Positions 33,009 through 44,730 of a stretch of DNA of 62,000 nt are shown here, piece after piece (position 1 is the stretch's first letter; every line of letters begins with the position of its first letter). A program made the translations under genes and the position numbers. The stretch spans positions 1 through 62,000 of the forward strand of contig NC_079889.1 in NCBI RefSeq assembly GCF_029227915.1. The letters run 5' to 3'. The notes under the pieces are model-generated. The model saw nothing but the letters and a program-made list of their open reading frames with translations. It was not told the DNA's origin and did not search any database. The stretch is from Hydractinia symbiolongicarpus. Taxonomy: Eukaryota > Cnidaria > Hydrozoa > Anthoathecata > Hydractiniidae.

Positions 33009-34017
33009 ATTGTTACTTTCGAACACTATGTAAACTTGTTAGAGCACCTTTCTTTCCCGCTACTTTTTTTATTTCTTCATGTGTTAATGTTGTTTTCTTT
33101 CCAGTTTTTTTCAACTCTTACTTCAAAATTATTTGCTCTCTATAGTTCAGGAAAGGAAAACTGATTAGGGAGGTAGATTTTGGACGCATTTTCTTTCTCT
33201 CGATATCACATATTACTAGAATTAACAACGCGATTACATCAGATTAAAATAGATTACCTTGGACTCAAACAGCAGATAACATTTTTTTCTGGTCATGTCA
33301 TGAATTTCGAAAAATGGTCAAATTTTGTGCCAATAAAATTTACTAGATTTGACTTTATTGTCACCTCACCCCTCCATTCCCTCCATAGGTTTTCCTAACA
33401 AAATAATACGCTAATTCCCAGCTAATATTTTGATAGGGAGATTTTTAGCTGGGAAAAAAATTGCACTAGAACATAATTTGAATAATAGATCCCACCAGAA
33501 AGCAGCCTCTTTACAACGACAACCTATGCCTCCTTTTATCATCTATCAAAATCAAAAACAAATACAAAGAAGGACAAAAATAAATGCATGTTTCTATTAT
33601 CTACTCTGGTCCGTTCTATTCCTGCATTTTATATAAAATTACCAATTTTTTTGACAAAAAGAGTAGTGAATTTTACGTTTTATTTTGTTTTTCTTCAAGT
33701 TATTGTACCTTCTGAATACTTAGTCTCAGTATGGTTTGAAAGACATGTTTTAAGATTACTTTTGTATAATTACTCTGACACTCGTTATTACTCTGAAAGT
33801 CGATTTCAGCTATGAGAGAAATATTTCCACCCATTTTTAAACAAACAAAAATAGAATAAAATTCAACAGGAAAATTACCAATGCGCATTTCTGCTAGAAC
33901 GAAAGAAGGCGTTGAAATTTTAATTAAACACAGAAACAAAATGATATCATTTTTTGAAGTGTCAGCAATTCTCCACGACAGCATCAAAAGTTTGAGTTTA
34001 TTAAAATAACCCTGCCT
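33009..34017. other. AT-rich sequence without recognised features
   Basis: Overlapping short frames on both strands, none with a known motif. Nothing recognised apart from the possible terminal exon noted at 33146. Confidence 0.35.
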
Positions 34018-36698
34018 ACTTTTTATCCATATTCTGTTTATCTAAAACAAAATTTTTAATACTTTGTATCCATACTCTGTTCATCTAAAACAAAAATTTT
34101 AATACTTTTTATCCATATTCTGTTTATCTGAAACAAAATTTTTAATACTTTTTATCCATATTCTGTTTATCTGAAACAAAATTTTTAATATTTTTTATCC
34201 ATACTCTGTTTATCTAAAACAAAAATTTTAATACTTTTTATCCATATTCTGTTTATCTAAAACAAAACTTTTAATACTTTTTATCCATATTCTATTTATC
34301 TAAAACAAAAATTTTAATACTTTTTATCCATATTCTGTTTATCTAAAACAAAAATTTTAATATTTTTTATCCATATACTGTTTATCTGAAACAAAATTTT
34401 TAATATTTTTATCCATATTCTGTTTATCTAAAACAAAATTTTTAATACTTTGTATCCATATTCTGCTTATCTAAAACAAAAATTTTAATACTTTTTATCC
34501 ATATTCTGTTTATCTAAACAAAATTTTTAATATTTTTTATCCATATTCTGTTTATCTGAAACAAAATTTTTAATACTTTTTATCCATATTCTGTTTATCT
34601 AAAACAAAATTTTTAATATTTTTTATCCATATTCTGTTTATCTTAAACAAAATTTTTAATACTTTTTATCCATATTCTGTTTATCTAAAACAAAATTTTT
34701 AATATTTTTTATCCATATTCTGTTTATCTTAAACAAAATTTTTAATACTTTTTATCCATATTCTGTTTATCTAAAACAAAGTTTTTAATATTTTTTATCC
34801 ATATTCTGTTTATCTTAAACAAAATTTTTAATACTTTGTATCCATACTCTGTTCATCTAAAACAAAAATTTTAATACTTTTTATCCATATTCTGTTTATC
34901 TAAAACAAAAATTTTAATACTTTTTATCCATATTCTGTTTATCTAAAACAAAACTTTTAATACTTTTTATCCATATTCTATTTATCTAAAACAAAAATTT
35001 TAATACTTTTTATCCATATTCTGTTTATCTAAAACAAAAATTTTAATATTTTTTATCCATATTCTGTTTATCTGAAACAAAATTTTTAATATTTTTTATC
35101 CATACTCTGTTTATCTAAAACAAAAATTTTAATACTTTTTATCCATATTCTGTTTATCTAAAACAAAAATTTTAATACTTTTTATCCATATTCTGTTTAT
35201 CTAAAACAAAAATTTTAATATTTTTTATCCATATTCTGTTTATCTGAAACAAAATTTTTAATATTTTTATCCATATTCTGTTTATCTAAAACAAAATTTT
35301 TAATACTTTGTATCCATATTCTGCTTATCTAAAACAAAAATTTTAATACTTTTTATCCATATTCTGTTTATCTAAACAAAATTTTTAATATTTTTTATCC
35401 ATATTCTGTTTATCTGAAACAAAATTTTTAATACTTTTTATCCATATTCTGTTTATCTAAAACAAAATTTTTAATATTTTTTATCCATATTCTGTTTATC
35501 TTAAACAAAATTTTTAATACTTTTTATCCATATTCTGTTTATCTAAAACAAAATTTTTAATATTTTTTATCCATATTCTGTTTATCTTAAACAAAATTTT
35601 TAATACTTTTTATCCATATTCTGTTTATCTAAAACAAAATTTTTAATATTTTTTATCCATATTCTGTTTATCTTAAACAAAATTTTTAATACTTTTTATC
35701 CATATTCTGTTTATCTAAAACAAAATTTTTAATATTTTTTATCCATATTCTGTTTATCTTAAACAAAATTTTTAATACTTTTTATCCATATTCTGTTTAT
35801 CTAAAACAAAATTTTTAATATTTTTTATCCATATTCTGTTTATCTTAAACAAAATTTTTAATATTTTTTATCCATATTCTGTTTATCTTAAACAAAATTT
35901 TTAATACTTTTTATCCATATTCTGTTTATCTTAAACAAAATTTTTAATACTTTTTATCCATATTTTGTTTATCTTAAACAAAATTTTTAATATTTTTTAT
36001 CCATACTCTGTTTATCTAAAACAAAAATTTTAATACTTTTTATCCATATTCTGTTTATCTAAAACAAAATTTTTAATACTTTTTATCCATATTTTGTTTA
36101 TCTTAAACAAAATTTTTAATATTTTTTATCCATACTCTGTTTATCTAAAACAAAAATTTTAATACTTTTTATCCATATTCTGTTTATCTAAAACAAAAAT
36201 TTTAATACTTTTTATCCATATTCTGTTTATCTAAAACAAAAATTTTAATATTTTTTATCCATATTCTGTTTATCTGAAACAAAATTTTTAATATTTTTAT
36301 CCATATTCTGTTTATCTAAAACAAAATTTTTAATACTTTGTATCCATATTCTGCTTATCTAAAACAAAAATTTTAATACTTTTTATCCATATTCTGTTTA
36401 TCTAAAACAAAATTTTTAATATTTTTTATCCATATTCTGTTTATCTGAAACAAAATTTTTAATACTTTTTATCCATATTCTGTTTATCTAAAACAAAATT
36501 TTTAATATTTTTTATCCATATTCTGTTTATCTTAAACAAAATTTTTAATACTTTTTATCCATATTCTGTTTATCTAAAACAAAATTTTTAATATTTTTTA
36601 TCCATATTCTGTTTATCTTAAACAAAATTTTTAATACTTTTTATCCATATTCTGTTTATCTTAAACAAAATTTTTAATACTTTTTATCCATATTCTAT
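34018..36698 (+). repeat. 43 bp satellite array, about 62 units
   Basis: Unit of 43 bp: ACTTTTTATCCATATTCTGT, TTATCTAAAACAAAATTTTT, AAT. Some units are 42 bp. GC is about 20%. Variants mark higher-order structure: GTTCATC occurs at 34079 and 34851 (772 bp apart, 18 units), and TTCTGCTTAT at 34461, 35319 and 36349 (858 and 1030 bp apart, 20 and 24 units). Blocks were thus duplicated as multi-unit segments, the second one gaining two units. A run alternating TCTAAAAC and TCTTAAAC units fills 34560-34830 and 35460-35870. No open frame survives, as 43 is not a multiple of three. Confidence 0.95.
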
Positions 36699-36699
36699 A

Positions 36700-39160
36700 C
36701 TAAAAACAACAGTTATTAATTGTTTTCTGATTATATATAAAATATATTATTTTGGCTGGACATTGTTTAAGGTGGTTCCCCTAGAAAGAAATTCTAAACT
36801 TCAAGAATTGTCATTTAGCTGTTTTCTGACAGCAAATTCACCTTAGAATACCATTACAAGTAGTGCTTATGACAAATTTAGGTTTTCATTGCGCATTCTG
36901 CCACTTTTTCCACCCAACCGCAAATATAAGTGCATAGCAACGCCCATAGCAACCATTTTTGCATTTTTAGACAGCTCTTCGTGCCCCTCCGTCGATGTTT
37001 AATTCCTTGCAATAGCTAGATGATACTTTAGGGCCTCCTAAGGCAATATATGACAGTTCTGAAGATTAAATGTGGTGTTCCACAAGCATTCAGAAAGCTG
37101 TCTTAACGACGCACCCTCTGAAGTAAACTCGTCATCAATTAGACTTAAGACTAAGGTTTTAGGTATTTGGTGCTTTCCTGGTCGAAATAGTGCTGGCGTA
37201 CACCTTTTGTCGATTCACAAGTCAAGAATGTCCATAAAATAATCTCTAAACAAGTTTTTTGCCATTTAAGTACAGAATCCACGCGAAACAAGAATTCTCA
37301 AGATCGAAGCACCCACGCTTTACAATTTCTTCTGTAGATGCAGCCATTAGTACCACCTTGTGTTTTAATATAATTCGATTTTCAAATCGAAGTTTTGTCT
37401 TTCAGTTGTTTTGTCGAAATATTTTGCCCTGTTTTAGCTTTCCTGTCGTCCAAAAAATGCCGAATCAGTTGTCTGGAAGACGAGTCAGCCTTGCGAAAAT
37501 GCGCTTCACTCAATCCATGCAAGTGACACTTGAGGAACAAAAGCAGCCGAGAAGGCGCTTAAAATAACGCATGTTATTCAGTTACTTGGTAAGGCGTCAA
37601 GCAGCAGAATGTCATATTTTGCCTATACTTCTCCTAGCACGGGTAACCATGGCAACTAATTAATGATATTTTGGACTTAATTTTGTCGTGCCGTCACATA
37701 CTATGATATCCTCATCAAGTGTCTTCAGAAAAGACAATCCTCTGCAATATAGTTCTTTTTATACCACTTTAACAGATAAAAATTCAGTATCATAGTTACG
37801 CAACATAGCAAATAACGAGCCGGAGGCGGAATCCCCAAACCCCCACCTAATCCCCTATCCTCTTCTTCAAACAGTCATGATGTGTACTTAAAATATTACA
37901 TAAAGATAATCACGAATTTTTGTGGCAATAAAGATACAACAAAATGAATTGATTATTTTTATTGACGCATGGAACAATGCTTTAAATTAAATAGAATGAC
38001 GTCAAAGAGATATTTAGCAGTAATGCTTTTTCCTCTTTTCCGTTTTTTGTCTAAATCTAAAAGAATTTGCAGTATCTTCTCATCGAATTCAATCAACTTA
38101 ACTCTTCATTTGACTAAATATATATTTCCTAAAACGAAATTCGAATGTTCACGGTGTTTTCCGGTTTCAACGCCTTTTCTCATTTTCTTTTTTCATTTTT
38201 TTCTTCATTATTTTTATTACACATTCAACTTGTTTTCGGTGTAGCCATCGGTTCTTTTATTGTTCTGTTCAATTAAAGGTTATACGGGATACTTATAATT
38301 AAGTGTTAAGTATACAAAGATATAAAAAGGGACGAACCTCCTTTTAATTCTAAAAAACAAATAATTTGTTTCATTTCTGGAACTTCAAACAATTGTTTGT
38401 TTCTATTTGTCTTCGAAATATTAGGGTCGTGAGTGCTCCTGTAATATTTCTAATATGTAAAACATATATCTAAAAAATATATAACTAAAAAAATGTAATA
38501 TTCGTACTAAGTAAGTACTTTAAGTTCTTTTTCATGAAAAAGTGCTCAAAAAGTTAACAATATATGTCAAAATTGCCGAATCGGTTGTTCCATACCTCTT
38601 GGAGCCATGGATATACCCCTAAAGATTTTTATGAAATCCTTATAAGGGGGACATTATAATATCATTTGTAAGGATTTTCCTTACGACTTGAAACTGGACA
38701 GCTTTATTTCATCGAGGTGAATCTTTTTAAAAAGTTTTTTTTTATTTTACCCGAAAATCAGGAAAAAACGGATTTCCGGGCAATTTCTGTCCTTTATTTA
38801 TGCGAATTATATGTACAAATCAAAAAATATGTTAAATGACTTTTATTTGGCTGTCAAAAACTTAAAAAAGGATGTAAAAATTTGCTCTAAAACGTAAGTA
38901 ATTGAGTTTTACTGACAGAAGTAACAATTTATCCTTGCAAGCCTTTCTCTTTCATGATATACTATTGAAAACACCAATCCAACACGCGCGCCACATTTTG
39001 AATTCAATGCGCAGTCAGGGGTCTAGGGCAAAGTTAGTAAGCACAGGAATTTGTTTTGTTGTGATCAAAGTTATTTTGGTGCATTTAATTTTGTTTATTT
39101 TGTAGTTACATTCAGTATGGTTCGATCACAATGTGCTGATGTTAAGTTTTTTATAATGAA
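36700..39160. other. Unassigned sequence
   Basis: A 102-codon plus frame (37259-37567) with a basic C-terminus (KQPRRRLK) and a 91-codon frame (37969-38244) with a hydrophobic C-terminus are open but have no recognised motif. I see no transposon ends or tandem arrays. Confidence 0.3.
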
Positions 39161-39172
39161 AAGAAACTTGAC

Positions 39173-39345
39173 AAGTTGTTGAACTTAGAATGCGATACAC
39201 ATGCTTGCGCCGAGCTGTACATTGAACAAACCAAAGCTTTAGATTTGCAAGCTCAAACTTCTAAGTACAAAAGCCATAACACCATTAAATTTTTGATTGG
39301 AATATCCCCTAACCCCTGGGAAGTAGCAACTTCTAGTGAAAAATA
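39173..39345 (+). pseudogene. DDE_Tnp_4-type transposase fragment
   Basis: A plus-strand frame reads CDTHACAELYIEQTKALDLQ, AQTSKYKSHNTIKFLIGISP and N. This matches the first catalytic block of IS4EU/Harbinger-related DDE_4 transposases, where an Asp precedes a (E/V)(F/Y)IE motif and YK.HNT.KFL.G.(S/T)PN follows. The usual continuation after SPN is replaced by unrelated sequence, so the copy is cut there. The rest of the catalytic domain is absent. Confidence 0.75.
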
Positions 39346-39393
39346 TCACAAATTCTAAATATAAATTGCACTGTGTGAGAACATATCTGTCTT

Positions 39394-39675
39394 ATGCAAA
39401 AAGGAGGTCGGCCTAAAAAAATCCTTTCAACAGGTCGGTATTGCACTACTACTAATGCATACTGGACAAAGACGGTATCTTCAAAAATTTACGAAAAGCT
39501 AGATAAAACAAATGATGAACTTTACAGACCAAATTTTAAAAAAGAAAACAATCCACATTTAGATCTGTGTTTATGTCCCTCCTGTATATTTATAATGAAA
39601 GCACCAGTTTTATTATTATTAGCCACAAGCCAGCATTCTCTCTGGACTATAGCATATAATAATTACAAAACTTAG
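39394..39675 (+). CDS. Hypothetical protein with GRPKK start
   Basis: A 93-codon frame beginning KGGRPKKILSTGRYCT (AT-hook-like GRP) and containing CLCPSC. A GGRPKKEE phrase in another decayed frame at 50998-51030 is similar. No family recognised. It lies 35 bp after the DDE_4 fragment, but relation to it is unproven. Confidence 0.25.
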   Translation: MQKGGRPKKILSTGRYCTTTNAYWTKTVSSKIYEKLDKTNDELYRPNFKKENNPHLDLCLCPSCIFIMKAPVLLLLATSQHSLWTIAYNNYKT

Positions 39676-40196
39676 GGGAAAAAAATTGCGCAACAAAGAA
39701 CGATGTTATTTAAAAACACCTTGCTCCATGCTTTCGGTTTTTTTCTGATCGATTGTTTTGCATCCAAAATTAAATACTTTTTAAATTACCATCTTGAAAT
39801 TTTGATGAAAATCCGAAAGTCCGCCACTTATGCTCGGATTAAACTTCCCAGCCTGAATGAACGCAGTAAGAGGAAGATAAAGAAAGAAGACCATTAACTT
39901 TGGTCACCTATTGAAATGGATATTTTTATTGCCACAAATCTTAAAAGAACATCAAAGCTATTACTTTAATAACTTCTCACAAATTCTATATAACTTGTGA
40001 ACAATGTTGTTAGTTAAAAAATAACAAGGAGTTTATAGAAAACAATGCAGGAGAGAAAAATTGCCAAATTTTTACACTAATTTTTGAAAATCCTTATTTT
40101 AAAAAAATTTTTCGAGATTAATTTTTATAAAAATTTTAAAAATAAAGAAATGCGAAAATTTTACTTGCATTGTTTTCTACGATTAAAATATTTAAA

Positions 40197-40270
40197 ACTC
40201 CTGCCAGGATTTGAACCTGGATCTCCTATGAAATTTCCCCATAAGAATCATACCGTTAGACTACAGGAGT
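40197..40270 (-). tRNA. tRNA-like gene, anticodon unclear
   Basis: Minus strand folds as a cloverleaf: acceptor ACTCCTG/CAGGAGT (7 of 7 pairs), T arm CCAGG-TTCAAAT-CCTGG (5 of 5), D arm GTCT-AACGGTA-TGAT. TAGTCTAACGG and GGTTCAAATCC are good A and B boxes, and the D arm resembles tRNA-Pro (GTCTAxxGGTATGATTC). The anticodon stem CTTAT/ATAGG encloses 11 bases (GGGGAAATTTC) instead of 7 and lacks the usual T33. It may have a tiny intron or insertion, or be a pseudogene or SINE head. The identity cannot be assigned. Confidence 0.55.
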
Positions 40271-40329
40271 GTTAGGAGTTGACACTTGCTAAAATAATGC
40301 ACCATGTATCCAAAATTCATGTTGCACAT

Positions 40330-40810
40330 TATTTAATGGTATCTAAGAATTAAGTCTTAAAAACAATATGCTGATGATGAATCAATGTTGTGGTAACAGA
40401 CATCTGCAAGCCACCCCTACTAAAATAACGCTTAGCTTTTGAATGCTTTTAGTGGTTTAAATCCAACCTGCTAGGCTCGTTGGGATTGAAAGCAAAGTAG
40501 TTGAATATATCAGGGTATGTTATGCAAGGCCACTGAGTAATACCATCAGTTTCACAAATCCAATGAGACATTACTTAATTGGGATCAGGGAGTACCTCAC
40601 CATGTAGGATTTTGGTTTGTTATTCTTCCATAAGGAGACCTTCTACCTCCAATGCTGTTTTAACAAGTGGAACATTGGTATCAGCAGCAACAAACACTCT
40701 AGCTACCAATTCTTTTCCTGAAACATTTAACCCTCGAAGCCTGAGCAACCAAAAATTACTAAAGACTCTAGAAATTTGTGTCCACTAACTTTCCCCAGAC
40801 CCTTTTTACC
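40330..40810 (-). pseudogene. Decayed reading frame, probable SWIM-protein N-terminal part
   Basis: On the minus strand one frame gives ARVFVAADTNVPLVKTALEV, then LLMEE, stop, ILHGEVLPDPN, stop, VMSHWICETDGITQWPCITY and PDIFNYFAFNPNEPS. After a frameshift GWLADVCYHNIDSSSAYCF follows. The last part resembles the region ahead of SWIM zinc fingers in transposon-type SWIM proteins. No zinc motif is present. The coding look is direct; the family is a tentative inference. Confidence 0.4.
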
Positions 40811-41083
40811 GCACAGTCCAGGGAGATGTCGGATTGGTGTATTTAAACAAGGCTGTTTAAAGTTATGGAGAAGGGGAAAAGTGAGAAAAGGGTGGGGCGG
40901 AATTCACCCCTCCTCCCTCTGGTCATAAATGTTCGAAGTATCTTCGACCGAATAGGGTTAATTCCATTGATATAGTTCCAAATGTGTTACGGCCTTCCAA
41001 ATTAATTTCCAGTGTAAAGATATTGTATTGCGGCGATTTTCATTCCAGCACAACAAAAAATAAGCTAGGGAATCGGCTCGCCC

Positions 41084-41415
41084 ATGTCTTGTTCCGTCCC
41101 GACTACAGAAAGGAGATTATGGCCTATGTCAGCGAAAACAGCACCTAAGGGTGGCGTGTCAAGACAATGTTATTAGTGACCAAAATAGCGACTATGAATG
41201 GCGTAGTTACGACAAAAACATCAAGACAATGTTTTTGGTGTCCATAATGACAGCCGAAAAAAGCGACTAAGGATGGCGTAGTTACGAAACAACAAGACAA
41301 TTTTATTGGTGTCCACAACGGGTGCCGAAACGAATGAACGTGCACTTATTTATCAGCATGCCTCAAAGCTGTGAGGCCATCACGTCCTTGCTGTAGTCGG
41401 GACGGAACAAAAGAT
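41084..41415. mobile_element. MITE with 20 bp perfect inverted ends, ~330 bp
   Basis: TTGTTCCGTCCCGACTACAG (41089-41108) is exactly complementary to 41391-41410. Similarity goes on inward (A/C AAGGA). The interior is three ~66 bp tandem units, listed separately. No coding capacity. The target duplication is not clear. Confidence 0.7.
41140..41335 (+). repeat. ~66 bp tandem repeat, 3 units, inside MITE
   Basis: CAAGACAATGTTATTAGTG, CAAGACAATGTTTTTGGTG and CAAGACAATTTTATTGGTG begin units at about 41160, 41222 and 41291. Each is followed by a CC(A/T)(C/T)AA-type phrase, and AAGGATGGCGTAGTTACGA or a variant closes the unit. A partial unit (AAGGGTGGCGTG) precedes them. Confidence 0.7.
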
Positions 41416-41511
41416 AGGTTGCTTTTTCATTCAGTTTAGCGAAAACGGTTAACCGAATCCCTAGCGTATTTATCCACGTTTATTTGCACGTCAACTTTTT
41501 TTCTTTCCCCA

Positions 41512-42129
41512 GGTTTTAAAATGGAAACCATTCCATCTCGTGAAGAAACTTGATTTGGAATCGTTGAATGCAATACCGCCTGTCGATCGCTGGAAGAACT
41601 ATCCAATAAAAAAGCGGAAAAATACAACTTTTAATTGTCAAATATGCTTCAATTAATAGACCAAAGAGAAAACAGAAAAGCGAACGTCCACAATTTTTTT
41701 ACAAAAGAGAGGAAGGCCATTAATGCTTCGACCGTCGAATGAAGAAGTCAAGAATGGGCTGTGGTAAACATTGTGTCGCAGTCATAACAGCAAAGATATT
41801 TCATCACTTCTTTGCTGATGAACTTTGGTCAGACGCCTCTTAAATGTGCTCTCAATGTAAACCAAACTTTTACAAAAGAGATGAAGCCGTCAATCCGAAA
41901 AACCTCTACAATTTAACTGAATCAAGGACCATTATGTTTATATGACCGTGGAATAATTTTAAATGGCTAGGAAGGAGCTTCAATCACGGAAGCCTTCGAA
42001 AGGTGAACAAAAGGTCTCAATTCGCTAGATCCGTTTTTTACCATTGATCGAGTGGATGATTACGATAAACCAACTTTCAACGAAATGCTACTGGATCTTG
42101 ATTATGTCGCGTTTTTATTTGAAGGATAG
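41512..42129 (+). pseudogene. Unrecognised protein-coding pseudogene
   Basis: After a pyrimidine-rich TTTCTTTCCCCAG a frame reads VLKWKPFHLVKKLDLESLNA, IPPVDRWKNYPIKKRKN and NCQICFN before two stops. A shifted frame from about 41751 reads EWAVVNIVSQS, stop, RYFITSLLMNFGQTPLKCAL, NVNQTFTKEMKPSIRK, stop, two more stops, then LDPFFTIDRVDDYDKPTFNE and MLLDLDYVAFLFEG with TAG near 42129. Codon pattern and length are gene-like, with at least five disabling changes. I do not recognise the family. Could be a decayed transposon gene. Confidence 0.45.
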
Positions 42130-42453
42130 GCGTTGAAAAACGCTTTTTGTATTTTTAATAGTGATCTGTAAACGTTTTTTTGAAAGATTCATATAAAAAA
42201 CACTTTATACTGAAAAAATGCTGAAATTGCAAAAATTAGTTCTGCTGTTTTTCCTATGAAGACTGATTCGCAAAAATACTGCAATTTACATCTTTTTCAA
42301 GAGCGTCAATCAAGTTTCGCTAAATGTTCTGATCGCAAAAAATATGTTTCTTATCTCAAGATTTCTGCTACTACATTCGCAGAAGCATCTGTTCTTAATG
42401 TACACTTTTCTTGTTCGAATTTTAAAATGACCGATGAAACAGGTTGAGATAAA

Positions 42454-42475
42454 ACAACAACAACAACAACAACAA
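42454..42475 (+). repeat. (CAA)n microsatellite
   Basis: Seven CAA triplets in a row. A second, longer run of about ten AAC triplets lies at 43345-43372. Confidence 0.9.
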
Positions 42476-42722
42476 GACATCTGATATTCGAGTACTCGGT
42501 ATTCCACTTATCATTCGCCTTAACAGTCATAATCAGGAATTTAAACTTTTAGCTTTCGATCTGGACGATCATATGAAGAGCGTTTTTTTTTTTTTAGTAC
42601 GGTGCTTTATTTGCCATATTAATACTCTAGTCAAGAAAATTCACATACAAAACTCCTGCAGTGACCGTGAAATATCAAGGTCATTTAAGAAAATATATTA
42701 TAAAATTATAATGTTCAACTAT

Positions 42723-42795
42723 GGATCAGTGGCGCAGTTGGATAGCGCGTTTCATTACGAAGCACTGATTCGGTGGTTCGAGCCCACCAAGATGC
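42723..42795 (+). tRNA. tRNA-derived sequence (SINE head or tRNA-Arg-like pseudogene)
   Basis: GGATCAGTGGCGCAGTTGGA then TAGCGC gives a well-formed D arm and A box. GGTGG-TTCGAGC-CCACC (42772-42788) is a perfect T arm and B box. The order resembles tRNA-Arg, and TTACGAA would make an ACG anticodon loop. The anticodon stem and the acceptor 3' side (no CTGATCC) do not pair. A SINE head or pseudogene is likelier than a working tRNA. The stretch to about 42850 may be the SINE body. Confidence 0.5.
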
Positions 42796-43125
42796 AGATC
42801 TTAAAAACCGTGGTATTCAGAACGAACGAACGCAACGGAAGATAGATATCGTGATTCAAACACTGCTACAAGGATTATATTCTGCGAGAAAGAGGAAGAG
42901 AAAGAGTCAACATGGTGAGTTGCACAAAGACTCAGTCTAAGACATGGTGAGTAATATGGTCACGGAGAAGGTAAGACAAACGCGTAAAGTGCGTTTCGAG
43001 GTAAGTATACATAGGGGTGTGTTAACAAGGGAAAGGTAAAAAGACTGAGGGATCTTGCAGAATTTTCTATTGGTTATTTAATGAAAAATACAAAAAAAAT
43101 ATAACAAAAATATTGAAAACCTCCA

Positions 43126-43171
43126 ATGCGCGGTGTAATTTGTTGATGCATCAACAAATTACACCGCGCAT
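43126..43171. repeat. Perfect 46 bp palindrome
   Basis: Arm ATGCGCGGTGTAATTTGTTG plus ATG is followed at once by its exact complement. There is no spacer. Weaker pairing continues outward (AACCTCC with GAAGGTT-type bases). The palindrome could extrude as a cruciform or mark a foldback element end. No known family was recognised. Confidence 0.95.
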
Positions 43172-43399
43172 CGAAGGTTGGTACGCAACAAGAGTACATT
43201 GTGGAAGACAAGCATTTCTGAAGTCGCTTTTGCCTGGTTTTAACTGTTTGAGATTTGAAAAAGCTGTCAAATGTTTGCTTAAGCTTTGTAGCATACGCCA
43301 CAAGAAATATTGACTGGTTGCTTTGCACCGCTCGTGACATCACAAAAACAACAACAACAACAACAACAACAAAATAACAAGAAATGCCACAACAATTTG

Positions 43400-44730
43400 A
43401 GCGGGAGGGGAACGCTCAGTGACTTCACAAGGACCGTTCTGATATACGCCTAGCCTGCCACCCCAATTTTATTCTCCCAAAAGTTTGAACTTTGCTATTT
43501 CAAGACTAAAATTTCCGAAAAAATTGCTAAATAGACAAAATGTGGTACGGAAAAAAACCTCATTTTATTCAAGCTATTTGTAGTGTGTTTACAGCATGCG
43601 ATCAACGTTCTCCGGCACTGAAAAAAATATGATATTCTTCCGACCTTCTTGCTAAAACAGTTCTGAATTATTCGAACGGTATACCAAAGCATGAACGTTA
43701 GATGAAAAATATGATTCTTGACATAGCGTCGACTGTCAATGACGTTACCACAAATGGCGATAAAAGAATTTTTTTACCGACAAGTTTTCTCAACTTGACC
43801 AAAATGAAGATTAACAGAAAATTCATGAAACTACATGTATCTTTTGATCAGATGTTGTTAAAAAAATACCTTTAAGTTAATCAAAAAAAAAAATCGAACA
43901 GTTTGTAAGATTAACGAAAGTTCTGCTCAGAGTTATTTGATGTCAAATTCCTATTTAATACACGTATTTTTAATAAGAAACCTGTTTAAGAAACTAGATG
44001 CTGACGCATAAAAATTATTTCAAAACTTTCAGTAATAAACTTCCTTAGCTTCAAAGAATTAAAAAACTTGTACTATCACTTATGTTACTAAAAGCTTTTC
44101 AAAAAGTTTTCACTGTTTTTTTAATGCTGTTCTTAAAATCAAATCGATTAAAAATTAGAAACACAATTAGAAACTTTTAGTATTGAAAACACACAAAGCA
44201 ACACATTAGCATTACTGTATTTTGTATGAGCTCAACATGTCTAGTATTACTTATATAAAAATTGCTTAGTAATCTTGAAGGTTTTAGTACAATTGCTTAT
44301 AAACAGGTTATTTACAAAAAGATACATGTAGTCTGAAAAACGTAACAAAATCTTGACTTTTTCTTGTAAAGAAGAAATTATCAGGTGGCATCCTTCTTCA
44401 AAAAATACTAGAAAGCTAATTGATGAAAGCACGAGTGTTTCACTTCCTGCAAACGAATTGTCTGACTGTCGCGTGATTGAAAGCTACTGATCACGTTAAA
44501 TCGGACAGGAAAAAAAGCAATACCTTTTTTAAGAATCACAAGGCTCGGAATATTCCAAATTTAAGAAGTCTTCTGAGGCTCAAAATATGTAATCAGACAA
44601 AAGTGAAGATGATAAAGTAACGTCTAAGGATCTTTTATCATACAAGGTCTCACAGCATGGTAAGTATTAACCTGCAGGCAAAACATTACCAACGTCCGAT
44701 CAAGTTACAGGAGAAAATGTCTAGGAAAGA
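43400..44730. other. AT-rich sequence without recognised features
   Basis: Short chance frames only. GGTAAGTATTAAC at 44659 is a good splice-donor-like site, but no matching exon could be defined. Confidence 0.35.

Noticed and set aside
34018-36698. CRISPR-like array
   Set aside because: There are no spacers: monomers are directly tandem and the repeat itself varies. It is a satellite.
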